Origin: Solen grandis
Lineage: Eukaryota > Mollusca > Bivalvia > Adapedonta > Solenidae
NCBI GenBank assembly: GCA_021229015.1
Contig: CM037783.1
Span: 23,169,751-23,233,750 of the forward strand
Direction: 5' to 3'
Length of the DNA: 64,000 bases
Positions within the stretch are counted from its first letter, which is position 1, and each line of letters begins with the position of its first letter. Below the pieces are notes generated by a model, which saw nothing but the letters and a program-made list of their open reading frames with translations, was not told where the DNA came from and ran no database searches. A program made the translations under genes and the position numbers. Shown here one piece after another: positions 1 to 11,696 of this stretch.

Positions 1-920
1 TGACTGTATTATACAAAAAAAAAAAAAAAAAAAAAAAAAAAACACACAACAAAAACGGGACAGTTCATTACATAAAATAGAGAAATACAGGAACGGTCTG
101 CTGGAAAAGGACCAACCAGGTTTCAAGGGTACCTACCTCGCACTACCTGAAGATATTTCTCTAGAACGATTGTGCATAATAACTTTAGCTTCTAAGCCGG
201 ATAGAATCTATAATGTCGTTTCTCCAGACAATAGAAGCCTATGCTCGACTACGGCCGTCTATTGTGTGTAGAAATGTCAAAATAGACTCTATCCTATACA
301 CGAAGGACTGGAATATCGATTTTACAAGACACATCTTTAAAACAGATAATCGGCATTAATGAAGATTAAAGTAATGCAGATTAAAGAACGGTTATATAAA
401 GCAAAGCGTCCCCTCCACCGCTGTCGGCGTAGGAACAATTGTGTGTAACCTTTTTCTGTTAGTTTAGGAATATCTTTATCAATGGAAAGTCTTTCGGCAC
501 GGTCTAATGTAGGTAACACTAAAAATGCATTAAGTGTAAGATTCAGCCGGGTCTACCTAAAACTGAAATAAACATGGCATCACTTTATGCCTGATATTAT
601 GTGGCAACAACTATAAACTCCAAAGAAAAAAAACAAAACAAAAACAACAACAACAACAACAACGACGACCTGTTTCTACAGATATTGGTTTGTTCTTGCA
701 AATTGGTTATCATCGCGGTTTTAGTGTTAAGGGCTAATAGGTTTGTAACGCCAATAAAGGGCGTTTGATTTTTCAGTTTGAAACAGTAACTGTTCCTTTC
801 CACATATTTCAATTATTTTAAATGAATAAAGTACGTTTGATATATTTTTAACGTTGATTCCTTGTTAAACAGTCGAGAGTTACCATAGCCACAGCTCAGC
901 AGCTCGAAATAGATACATTT
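1..920. other. Unassigned flanking DNA, no gene seen
   Basis: I see no credible gene here. The open stretches are short, start on non-ATG codons or consist of simple sequence. A 28-base A run lies at 15-42 and an AAC/CAA-rich simple repeat at about 634-665. The A run could be the tail of an old retroposon, but no body is recognisable next to it. Confidence 0.5.
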
Positions 921-1596
921 TATACGCCGCCGGAGGCGGTCGTATATTGGCGTCATCTCCGTCTGTCCGTCCGTACGTCCATTTCTTGTGAACGCAGCCC
1001 CTCCTTTGTTTCTGAATGAATCTGTAAAACTTGGTCAATGTCATTACTATAATAGGAAGTAGTGCATGAAGTGGCGATTTTCCGATTATCTAATTTTGAC
1101 AAGATTTGTGTCCCTTGAAACTTAGTCTCTGTAGCTGATTGATATTGCAGCCTTGTGAACGCAACTCATCCTACATTTCTAAATGAATCTTTTCAAAACT
1201 TGGTCAATGTCGATACTATAATGGGTAAATGTGCACGAAGTGGCAATTTTCCGGTTCACTGATTTTTTACAAGATTTGTGACCCTTGAAACTTAGTCTCT
1301 GTAGCTGACTGATATTGCAGCCTTGTGAACGCAACTCCTCCTACATTTCTGAACGAAACTTTTCAAAACTAGATCAGTGGCATTACTAAATGGATAGATG
1401 TGCATGAAATGGCAATTTTCCGGTTCATTGATTTTTACAAAATTTGTGTCCCTTGAAACTTAGTCTCTGTAGCTGATTGATATTGCAGCCTTGTGAACGC
1501 AACTCCTCCTACATTTTTGAACGAATCTTTTCAAAACTTGATCAGTGGCATAACTATAATGGGTAGATGTGCATGAAGTGGAGATTTTGAACGCAA
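921..1596 (+). mobile_element. Hairpin-headed element with ~168-bp tandem cores, right end lost in gap
   Basis: The element opens with a GC-rich hairpin at 921-946 (TATACG paired with CGTATA, CGCC paired with GGCG). A CCGTCTGTCCGTCCGT run follows at about 958-974. Then come similar core units, marked by CTTGTGAACGCA at about 985, 1152, 1322 and 1490, so the period is 167-170 bp. The right end is missing because the assembly gap begins at 1597. No coding capacity is visible. The layout (hairpin, CGTC-rich linker, tandem cores) is the same as in the AGCTCACC elements elsewhere in the window although the sequence differs. Classification as a non-autonomous element is inference. Confidence 0.6.
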
Positions 1597-1696
1597 NNNN
1601 NNNNNNNNNNNNNNNNNNNNNNNNNNNNNNNNNNNNNNNNNNNNNNNNNNNNNNNNNNNNNNNNNNNNNNNNNNNNNNNNNNNNNNNNNNNNNNNN
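1597..1696. other. Assembly gap (100 N)
   Basis: Exactly 100 N, the usual placeholder for a gap of unknown size. It lies at the left edge of the satellite array, so the true left junction and the array length are unknown. Confidence 0.98.
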
Positions 1697-4600
1697 CTGG
1701 TTTTATACTGTTCAATATTTGCTGTCTGATCTGGTTTTATACTGTTCAACATTTACTGGCTGATCTGGTTTTATACTGTTCAATACTTGCTGGCTGCTCA
1801 ATATTTGTCTGATCTGGTTTTTATACTGTTCAATATTTGCTGTCTGATCTGGTTTTATACTGTTCAATATTTGCTGGCTGATCTGGTTTTATACTACTCA
1901 TTATTTACTGGCTGATCTGGTTTTATACTGTTCAATATTTGCTGTCTGATCTGGTTTTATACTGTTCAATATTTGCTGTCTGATCTGTTTATGCTGTTCT
2001 ATAGCTGCTCATTATTTGTCTGATCTGGTTTTATACTGTTCAATATTTGCTGGCTGATCTGGTTTTATACTGTTCAATATTTGCTGTCTGATCTGGTTTT
2101 ATACTGTTCAATATTTGCTGGCTGATCTGGTTTTATACTGTTCAATATTTGCTGTCTGATCTGGTTTTATACTGTTCAATATTTACTGGCTGATCTGGTT
2201 TTATACTGTTCAAAACTTGCTGGCTGCTCAATATTTGTCTGATCTGGTTTTTATCTCTCACTATTTATATTGGCTGTCTGATCTGGTTTTATACTGCTTA
2301 ATACTAACTGGCTGATCTGGTTTTATACTGCTTAATACTTGCTTGCTGATCTGGTTTTATACTGCTTAATACTTGCCGGCTGATCTGGTTTTATACTGCT
2401 CAGTACTTACTGGCTGATCTGGTTATAAACTGCTCATAATTGGCTTTCTGATCTGGTTTTATACTACTCAGTACTTACTGGCTGATCTGGTTTTATACTG
2501 TTCAATATTTTCAGTCTGATCTGGTTTTATACTGTTCAATATTTACTGGCTGATCTGGTTTTATACTGTTCAATACTTGCTGGCTGCTCAATATTTGTCT
2601 GATCTGGTTTTTATTCTGTTCAATATTTCTGCTGATTTGGTTTTATACTGTTCAATATTGGTTATGATCTGGTTTATTCTGCTGTTTTATACTGTTCAAT
2701 ATTTGCTGTCTGATCTGGTTTTATACTGTTCAATATTTGCTGCCTGCTCAATATTTGTCTGATCTGGTTTTTATACTGCTCACTATTTGCTGCCTGATCT
2801 GGTTTTATACTGCCCAATATTTGCTGTCTGATCTGGTTTTATACTGTTCAATATTTACTGGCTGATCTGGTTTTATACTGTTCAATATTTTCAGTCTGAT
2901 CTGGTTTTATACTGTTCAATATTTACTGGCTGATCTGGTTTTATACTGTTCAATACTTGCTGGCTGCTCAATATTTGTCTGATCTGGTTTTTATTCTGTT
3001 CAATATTTGCTGTCTGATTTGGTTTTATACTGTTCAATATTTACTGGCTGATCTGGTTTTATACTGTTCAAAACTTGCTGGCTGCTCAATATGTGTCTGA
3101 TCTGGTTTTTATACTGCTCACTATTTGCTGCCTGATCTGGTTTTATACTGCTCAATACTAACTGGCTGATCTGGTTATATACTGCTCATTATTTGCTAGC
3201 TGATCTGGTTTTATACTGCTTTATACTTACTGGCTGATCTGGTTTTATACTGCTCATTATTTGCTGGCTGATCTGGTTTTATACTGCTTAATACTTACTG
3301 GCTGATCTGGTTTTATACTACTCAATATTTGCTGTCTGATCTGGTTTTATACTGTTCAATATTTGCTGGCTGATCTGGTTTTATGCTACTCATTATTTAC
3401 TGGCTTTTCTGGTATTATACTGTTCAATATTTGCTGGCTGATCTGGTTTTATACTGTTCAATATTTACTGACTGATCTGGTTTTATACTGTTCAATATTT
3501 GCTGCCTGCTCAATATTTGTCTGATCTGGTTTTTATACTGCTCACTATTTGCTGCCTGATCTGGTTTTATACTGCCCAATATTTGCTGTCTGATCTGGTT
3601 TTATACTGTTCAATATTTACTGGCTGATCTGGTTTTATACTGCTCACTATTTGCTGCCTGATCTGGTTTTATACTGCTCAATACTAACTGGCTGATCTGG
3701 TTATATACTGCTCATTATTTGCTAGCTGATCTGGTTTCATACTGCTCAATTCTTACTGGCTGATCTGGTTTAAAACTGTTCAATATGCTGTCCTGTCTGG
3801 TTTTATAGTATTCAATATTTGCTGGCTGATCTGGTTTTATACTGTTCAATATTTGTTGTCTGATCCGGTTTTTATACTGCTCACTATTTGCTGCCTGATC
3901 TGGTTTTATACTGCTTAATACTTGCTGGCTGATCTGGTTTTATACTGCTCAATATTTACTGGCTGATCTGGTTTTATACTGCTCATTATTTGCTGTCTGA
4001 TCTGGTTTTATACTGTTCAATATTTACTGGCTGATCTGGTTTTATACTGTTCAAAACTTGCTGGCTGATCTGGTTTTGTCTGATCTGGTTTTTATACTGC
4101 TCACTATTTTCTGCCTGATCTGGTTTATTCTGCTATCTCATTATTTGCTGGCTGATCTGGTTTTATACTGCTTAATACTTACTGGCTGATCTGGTTATAA
4201 ACTGCTCAATGTTTGCTGTTCTGGTTTTATACTGCTTAATACTTACTAGCTGATCTGCTTTGATACTGCTTAATACTTACGGCTGATCTGGTTTTATACT
4301 GTTCAATATTTGCTGTCTGATCTGGTTTTATACTGTCCAATATTTGCTGTCTGATCTGGTTTTATACTGTTCAATATTTGCTAGCTGATCTGGTTTTATA
4401 CTGTTCAATATTTGCTGGTTGATCTGGTTTTATACTGTTCAATATTTGCTGTCTTATCTGGTTTTATACTGTTCAATATTTACTGCCTGATCTGGTTTTA
4501 TACTGCTCAATACTAACTGGGTGATCTTGTTATATAAGGCTCATTATTTGCTAGCTGATCTGGTTTTTTACTGTTCAATATTTACTGGCTGATCTGGTTT

Positions 4601-7600
4601 AATACTGTTCAATACTTGCTGGCTGCTCAATATTTGCCTGATCTTGTTTTTATTCTGTTCAATATTTGCTGTCTGATCTGGTTTTATACTGTTCAGTATT
4701 TGCTGTCTGATCTGGTTTTATACTGCTAATACTTACTAGCTGATCTGGTTTTATACTGCTCAATATTGCTTTCTAATTTGTTTTATACTGTTCAATATTT
4801 GCTGTCTGATCTGGTTTTTACTGTTCATATTACTGCTGATCTGGTTTTATCTGTTCAATACTTGCTGGCTGCTCAATATTGTCTGATCTTGTTTTTATAC
4901 TGTTAATATTGCTGTCTGATCTGGTTTGATACTGCTTAATACTACTGATGATCTGGTTTTATACTGCTAATACTTGCTGCTGAACTGGTTTATACTGCCT
5001 AATACTTACCGGCTGATCTGGTTATAAACTGCTTATTATTTGCTGTCTGATCTGGTTTTATACTACTCAGTACTTACTGGCTGATCTGGTTTTATACTGC
5101 TCAATATTTCCTGGTTGATCTGGTTTTATACTGTTCAATATTTGCTGTCTGATCTGGTTTTATACTACTCAATACTTACTGTGATCTGGTTTAACTGCTC
5201 AATTTTCTGGTGATCTGGTTTAATACTGTTCAATATATGCTGTCTGATCTAGTTTTATAGTATTCAATATTTGCTGGCTGATCTGGTTTTATACTGTTCA
5301 ATATTTACTGTCTCATCTGGTTTTATACTGTTCAATATTTGTTGTCTGATCTGGTTTTATACTGTCCAATATTTGCTGTCTGATCTGGTTTTATACTGTT
5401 CAATATTTACTGGCTGATCTGGTTTTATACTGTTTAAAACTTGCTGGCTGTCAATATTTGTCTGATCTGGTTTTTATGCTACTCACTATTTGCGCCTGAT
5501 CTGTTTTAATACTGCTTAATACTAACTGGCTGATCTGTTTATAAACTGCTCATTATTGGCTGGCTGATCTGGTTTTATACTGCTTAATACTTGCTTGCTG
5601 ATCTGGTTTTATACTGCTTAATACTTACTGGCTGATCTGGTTTTATACTGCTCAGTACTTACTGGCTGATCTGGTTATAAACTGTTCATAATTGCCTGTC
5701 TGATCTGGTTTTATACTACTCAGTACTTACTGGCTGATCTGGTTTTATACTGCTCAATATTTGCTGTCTGATCTGGTTTTATACTGTTCAATATTTGCTA
5801 GCTGATCTGGTTTTATACTGTTCAATATTTACTGGCTGATCTGGTTTTATACTGTTCAATACTTGCTGGCTGCTCAATATTTGTCTGATCTGGTTTTTAT
5901 TCTGTTCAATACTTACTGGCTGATCTGGTTATAAACTGCTCAATATTTGCTGTCTGATCTGGTTTTATACTGCTTAATACTTACTAGCTGATCTGGTTTT
6001 ATACTGCTCAATATTTGCTTTCTGATTTGTTTTTATACTGTTCAATATTTGCTGTCTGATCTGGTTTTATACTGTTCAATATTTACTGGCTGATCTGGTT
6101 TTATACTGTTCAATACTTGCTGGCTGCTCAATATTTGTCTGATCTTGTTTTTATACTGTTCAATATTTGCTGTCTGATCTGGTTTGATACTGCTTAATAC
6201 TTACTGACTGATCTGGTTTTATACTGCTTAATACTTGCTGGCTGAACTGGTTTTATACTGCCTAATACTTACCGGCTGATCTGGTTATAAACTGCTCATT
6301 ATTTGCTGTCTGATCTGGTTTTATACTGTTCAATATTTGCTGGCTGATCTGGTTTTATACTGTTCAATATTTACTGGCTGATCTGGTTTTATACTGTTCA
6401 AAACTTGCTGGCTGCTCAATATTTGTCTGATCTGGTTTTTATACTGCTCACTATTTTCTGCCTGATCTGGTTTTATACTGTTCAATACTAACAGCCTGAT
6501 CTGGTTATAAACTGCTCATTATTTGCTATCTGATCTGGTTTTATACTACTCAGTACTTACTGGCTGATCTGGTTTTATACTGCTCAATATTTGCTGGCTG
6601 ATCTGGTTTTATACTGCTCAATATTTGCTGTCTGATCTGGTTTTATACTGTTCAATATTTGCTGTCTGATCTGGTTTTATACTCTCCAATATTTGCTGTC
6701 TGATCTGGTTTTATACTGTTCAATATTTGCTAGCTGATCTGGTTTGATTCTGTTCAATATTTACTGGCTGATCTGGTTTTATACTGTTCAATACTTGCTG
6801 GCTGGCTGCTCAATATTTGTCGGATCTTGTTTTTATTCTGTTCAATATTTGCTGTCTGATCTGGTTTTATACTGTTCAATATTTACTGGCTGATCTGGTT
6901 TTATTCTGTTCAATATTTACTGGCTGATCTGGTTTTATACTGTTCAATACTTGCTGGCTGCTCAATATTTGTCTGATCTGGTTTTTATACTGCTCACTAT
7001 TTGCTGCCTGATCTGGTTTTATACTGCTCAATACTAACTGGCTGATCTGGTTATATACTGCTCATTATTTGCTAGCTGATCTGGTTTTATACTGCTTAAT
7101 ACTTACTGGCTGATCTGGTTATAAACTGCTTAATATTTGCTGACTGATCTGGTTTTATACTGCTTAATACTTACTGGCTGATCTGGTTTTATACTGTTCA
7201 ATATTTGCTGTCTTTATCTGGTTTTATACTGCTCACTATTTGCTGGCTGATCTGGTTTTATACTGCTCAATATTTGCTGTCTGATCTGGTTTTATACTGT
7301 TCAATATTTACTGGCTGATCTGGTTTTATACTGTTCAATACTTGCTGGCTGCTCAATATTTGTCTGATCTGGTTTTTATACTGTTCAATATTTGCTGTCT
7401 GATCTGGTTTTATACTGTTCAATATTTGCTGGCTGATCTGGTTTTATACTGTTCAATACTTGCTGGCTTCTCAATATTTGTCTGATCTGGTTTTTATACT
7501 GCTCACTATTTGCTGCCTGATCTGGTTTTATACTGTTCAATATTTGCTGGCTGATCTGGTTTTATACTGTTCAATATTTGCTGTCTTATCTGGTTTTATA

Positions 7601-10444
7601 CTGTTCAATATTTACTGGCTGATCTGGTTTTATACTGTTCAATACTTGCTGGCTTCTCAATATTTGTCTGATCTGGTTTTTATACTGCTCACTATTTGCT
7701 GCCTGATCTGGTTTTATACTGCTCAATATTTACTGGCTGATCTGGTTTTATACTGCTCAATATTTGCTGGCTGATCTGGTTTTATACTGCTCAATATTTG
7801 CTGGCTGATCTGGTTTTATACTGCTAAATACTTGCTTGCTGATCTGGTTTTATACTGTTCAATATTTGCTGGTTGATCTGGTTTTATACTGTTCAATATT
7901 TGCTGTCTTATCTGGTTTTATACTGTTCAATATTTACTGGCTGATCTGGTTTTATACTACTCATTATTTGCTGTATGATCTGGTTTTATACTGCTCAATA
8001 TTTGCTTTCTGATCTGTTTTTATACTGTTCAATATTTGCTGTCTGATCTGGTTTTATACTGTTCAATATTTACTGGCTGATCTGGTTTTATACTGTTCAA
8101 TACTTGCTGGCTGCTCAATATTTGTCTGATCTGGTTTTTATACTGTTCAATATTTGCTGTCTGATCTGGTTTTATACTGTTCAATATTTACTGGCTGATC
8201 TGGTTTTATACTGTTCAATACTTGCTGGCTGCTCAATATTTGTCTGATCTGGTTTTTATACTGCTCACTATTTGCTGCCTGATCTGGTTTTATACTGCTC
8301 AATACTAACTGGCTGATCTGGTTTTATACTGCTCATTATTTGCTAGCTGATCTGGTTTTATACTGCTTAATACTTACTGGCTGATCTGGTTATAAACTGC
8401 TTAATATTTGCTGACTGATCTGGTTTTATACTGCTTAATACTTGCTTGTTGATCTGGTTTTATACTGCTCAAAATTTGCTTTCTGGTCTGTTTTTATACT
8501 GTTCAATATTTGCTGTCTGATCTGGTTTTATACTGTTCAATATTTACTGGCTGATCTGGTTTTATACTACTCATTATTTGCTGTATGATCTGGTTTTATA
8601 CTACTCATTATTTACTTGCTGATCTGGTTTTATACTGTTCAATATTTGCTGTCTGATCTGGTTTTATACTGTTCAATATTTGCTGTCTGATCTGGTTTTA
8701 TACTACTCAATATTTGCTGTATGATCTGGTTTTATACTACTCAATACATACTGGTTGATCTGGTTTTATACTCCTCAATTCTTACTGGCTGATCTGGTTT
8801 AATACTGTTCAATATTTACTGTCTGATTTGGTTTTATACTGTTCAATATTTACTGGCTGATCTGGTTTTATACTGTTCAAAACTTGCTGGCTGCTCAATA
8901 TTTGTCTGATCTGGTTTTTATACTACTCACTATTTGCTGCCTGATCTGGTTTTATACTGCTCAATACTAACTGGGTGATCTGGTTATATACGGCTCATTA
9001 TTTGCTAGCTGATCTTGTTTTATACTGCTTAATACTTACTGGCTGATCTGGTTATAAACTGCTCATTATTGGCTGTCTGATCTGGTTTTATACTGCTTAA
9101 TACTAACTGGCTGATCTGTTTATAAACTGCTCATTATTGGCTGGCTGATCTGGTTTTATACTGCTTAATACTAACTGCCTGATCTGGTTATAAACTGCTC
9201 AATATTTGCAAGCTGATCTGCTTTTATATTGCTTAATACTTACTGGCTGATCTGGTTATAAACTGCTCAATATTTGCTGTTTGATCTGGTTTTATACTGC
9301 TTAATACTTACTAGCTGATCTGGTTTTATACTGCTCAATATTTGCTTTCTGATCTAGTTTTATACTGCTCAATACTTGCTACCTGATCTGGTTTTATACT
9401 GCTCAATACTTACTGGCTGATCTGCTTTTATATGGCTCAGTATTTGCTGACTGATCTGGTTTTATACTACTCAATACTTACTGGCTGATCTGGTTTTATA
9501 CTGTTCAATATTTGCTGTCTTATCTGGTTTTATACTGTTCAATATTTGCTGTCTTATCTGGATTTATACTGTTCAATATTTACTGGCTGATCTGGTTTTA
9601 TACTACTCATTATTTGCTGTATGATCTGGTTTTATACTACTCATTATTTACTGGCTTATCTGGTTTTATACTGTTCAATATTTGCTGTCTGATCTTATTT
9701 TATACTGTTCAATATTTGCTGTCTGATCTGGTTTTATACTGTTCAATATTTGCTGTATGATCTGGTTTTATACTACTCAATATTTGCTGTATGATCTGGT
9801 TTTATACTACTCAATACTTACTGGTTGATCTGGTTTCATACTGCTCAATTCTTACTGGCTGATCTGGTTTAATACTGTTCAATATTTGCTGTCTGATCTG
9901 GTTTTATAGTGTTCAGTATTTGCTGGCTGATATGGTTTTAAACTGCTCAATATTTACTGGCTGATCTGGTTTTATACTGCTCAATATTTGCTGTCTGATC
10001 TGGTTTTATACTATTCAATATTTACTTGCTGATCAGGTTTTATACTGTTCCAATTTTTGCTGATCTGGGTTTTTTACTGTTCAATATTTACTGGCTGATC
10101 TGGTTTTATACTGTTCAATACTTGCTGGCTGCTCAATATTTGTCTGGTCTGGTTTTTATTCTGTTCAATATTTGCTGTCTGAACTGGTTTTATACTCTTC
10201 AATATTTACTGGCTGATCTGGTTTTATACTATTCAAAACTTGCTGGCTGCTAAATATTTGTCTGATCTGGTTTTTATACTGCTCACTATTTGTCTGATCT
10301 GGTTTTTATTCTGCTCAATATTTCTGCTGATCTGGTTTTATTACTGCTTTATTTGAGCTATTGGTTTTAACTGCTTAATACTTACTGGCTTAATACTAAT
10401 TGGCTGATCTGGTTATAAACTGCTCATTATTGGCGATCTGTTAT
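1697..10444. repeat. 34-bp satellite array, block 1
   Basis: Head-to-tail monomers of 34 bp. The conserved core is GATCTGGTTTTATACTG, followed by a variable half (for example TTCAATATTTGCTGT, CTTAATACTTACTGG, or CTCATTATTGGCTGT after a TATAAACTG variant of the core). Length variants of 35 bp (five T instead of four) and 49 bp (a monomer plus a 15-bp partial unit CTGCTCAATATTTGT) recur, usually side by side, giving a higher-order pattern. The period is 1 modulo 3 and one frame has TGA in each unit, so long reading frames arise only where length variants reset the phase. The apparent ORFs of 60-104 codons here are therefore not genes. About 4780-5500 contains many single-base losses. Confidence 0.97.
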
Positions 10445-11696
10445 TTTTAGCTCACCTGAGCACAAAGTGCTCAAGGTGAGCTTTTGTGATCGCCCTTCGT
10501 CCGGCGTCCGTCGTCGTGCGTCGTCAACAATTTGCTTTAAACGACATCTTCTCTGAAACCGCTGGACAGAATTTAATGAAACTTGGCAGGAATGTTCCTT
10601 GGGTAAGGCTCTACAAAAGTTGCTAAAATAAAGTTGATCCATGAAGAACTCTGGTTGCCATGGCAACAAAAAGAAAAATAATTTGAAAACTTTAAAAATC
10701 ATCTCCTTCAAAACTACTGGCCAGATTTCAAAATAATTTGGTACAGATGTTCCTTGGGTCAACCTCTACCAAAGTTGCTAAAATTATTCCGATCCGTAAA
10801 AAAACATGGCCACCAGGGGCGGGGCTTATTTGCCTTATATGTATATAGAGAAACCTTTAAACAACATCTCCTCTGAAACCACTGGACAGAATTTGATTAA
10901 ACTTGGCAGGGATGATCCTTGGGTCAACCTTCACAAAAGTTGCTAAAATAAACTTGATCCATGTAGAACTCTGGTTGCCATGGCAACAAAAAGGAAAAAA
11001 AACTGAAAACTTTAAAAATCATCTTCTTCAAAAAATTATTCCGATCCTAAAAAAACATGGCCGCCAGGGGCGGGGCTTATTTGCCTTATATGTATATAGA
11101 GAAACCTTTAAACAACATCTCCTCTGAAACCACTGGACAGAATTTGATTAAACTTGGCAGGGATGATCCTTGGGTCAACCTTCACAAAAGTTGCTAAAAT
11201 AAACTTGATCAATGTAGAACTCTGGTTGCCATGGCAACAAAAAGAAAAAAAAATGAAAACTTTAAAAATCATCTTCTTCAAAACTACTGGCCAGATTTTA
11301 AAATAAATTGGTACAGATATTTCTTGGGTCAACCTCTACCAAAGTTGCTAAAAATTTTCCGATCCGTAAAAAACATGGCCGCCAGGGGCGGGGCTTATTT
11401 GCCTTATATGTATATAGGGAAAACTTTAATCAACATTTCCTCTGAAACCACTGGACAGAATATGATTAAATTTGGCAGGATTGATCCTTTGGTCAACCTT
11501 CACAAAAGTTCCTAAAATAAACTTGATCCATATAGAACTCTGGTTGCCATGGCAACAAAAAGAAAAAAAATGAAAACTTTAAAAATCATCTTCTTCAAAA
11601 CTACTGGCCAGATTTTAAAATAAATTGGTACAGATGTTCCTTGGGTCAACCTATTTATCTCAGGTGAGCGATTTAGGGCCATCATGGGCCTCTTGT
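10445..11696 (+). mobile_element. AGCTCACC hairpin-headed tandem-core element, copy 1, inside satellite
   Basis: Starts with a hairpin at 10449-10483 (AGCTCACCT plus GAGCAC pairing with GTGCTC plus AGGTGAGCT, one bulged A) and a CGTCCGGCGTCCGTCG run. The body is ~320-bp core units, marked by CTGGACAGAAT at 10562, 10882, 11133 and 11451. The unit starting at 10882 is only ~251 bp because ~67 bp is missing near 11036, between A runs. It ends with CTCAGGTGAGCG at 11660-11671, an 11-nt perfect inverted copy of the 5' GCTCACCTGAG, then a GGCC-ATCAT-GGGCC fold and CTCTTG. Satellite flanks it on both sides, and the insertion point is a T run. No protein is encoded. The architecture recalls bivalve pearl-like or Helentron-associated elements, but that class is inference. 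Confidence 0.8.

Noticed and set aside
1697..10253. Open frames of 60-104 codons within the 34-bp satellite (LVLYCSIFA-type peptides)
   Set aside because: They are repeat translations. The monomer has a TGA in one frame and a period of 1 modulo 3, so long frames appear only where length variants reset phase. No codon signal or start context.
10427..11515. Minus- and plus-strand frames of 74-111 codons across the AGCTCACC cores (also 62483-62905)
   Set aside because: The same peptides recur with every core unit and are interrupted differently in each copy; no conserved start, no recognised domain.
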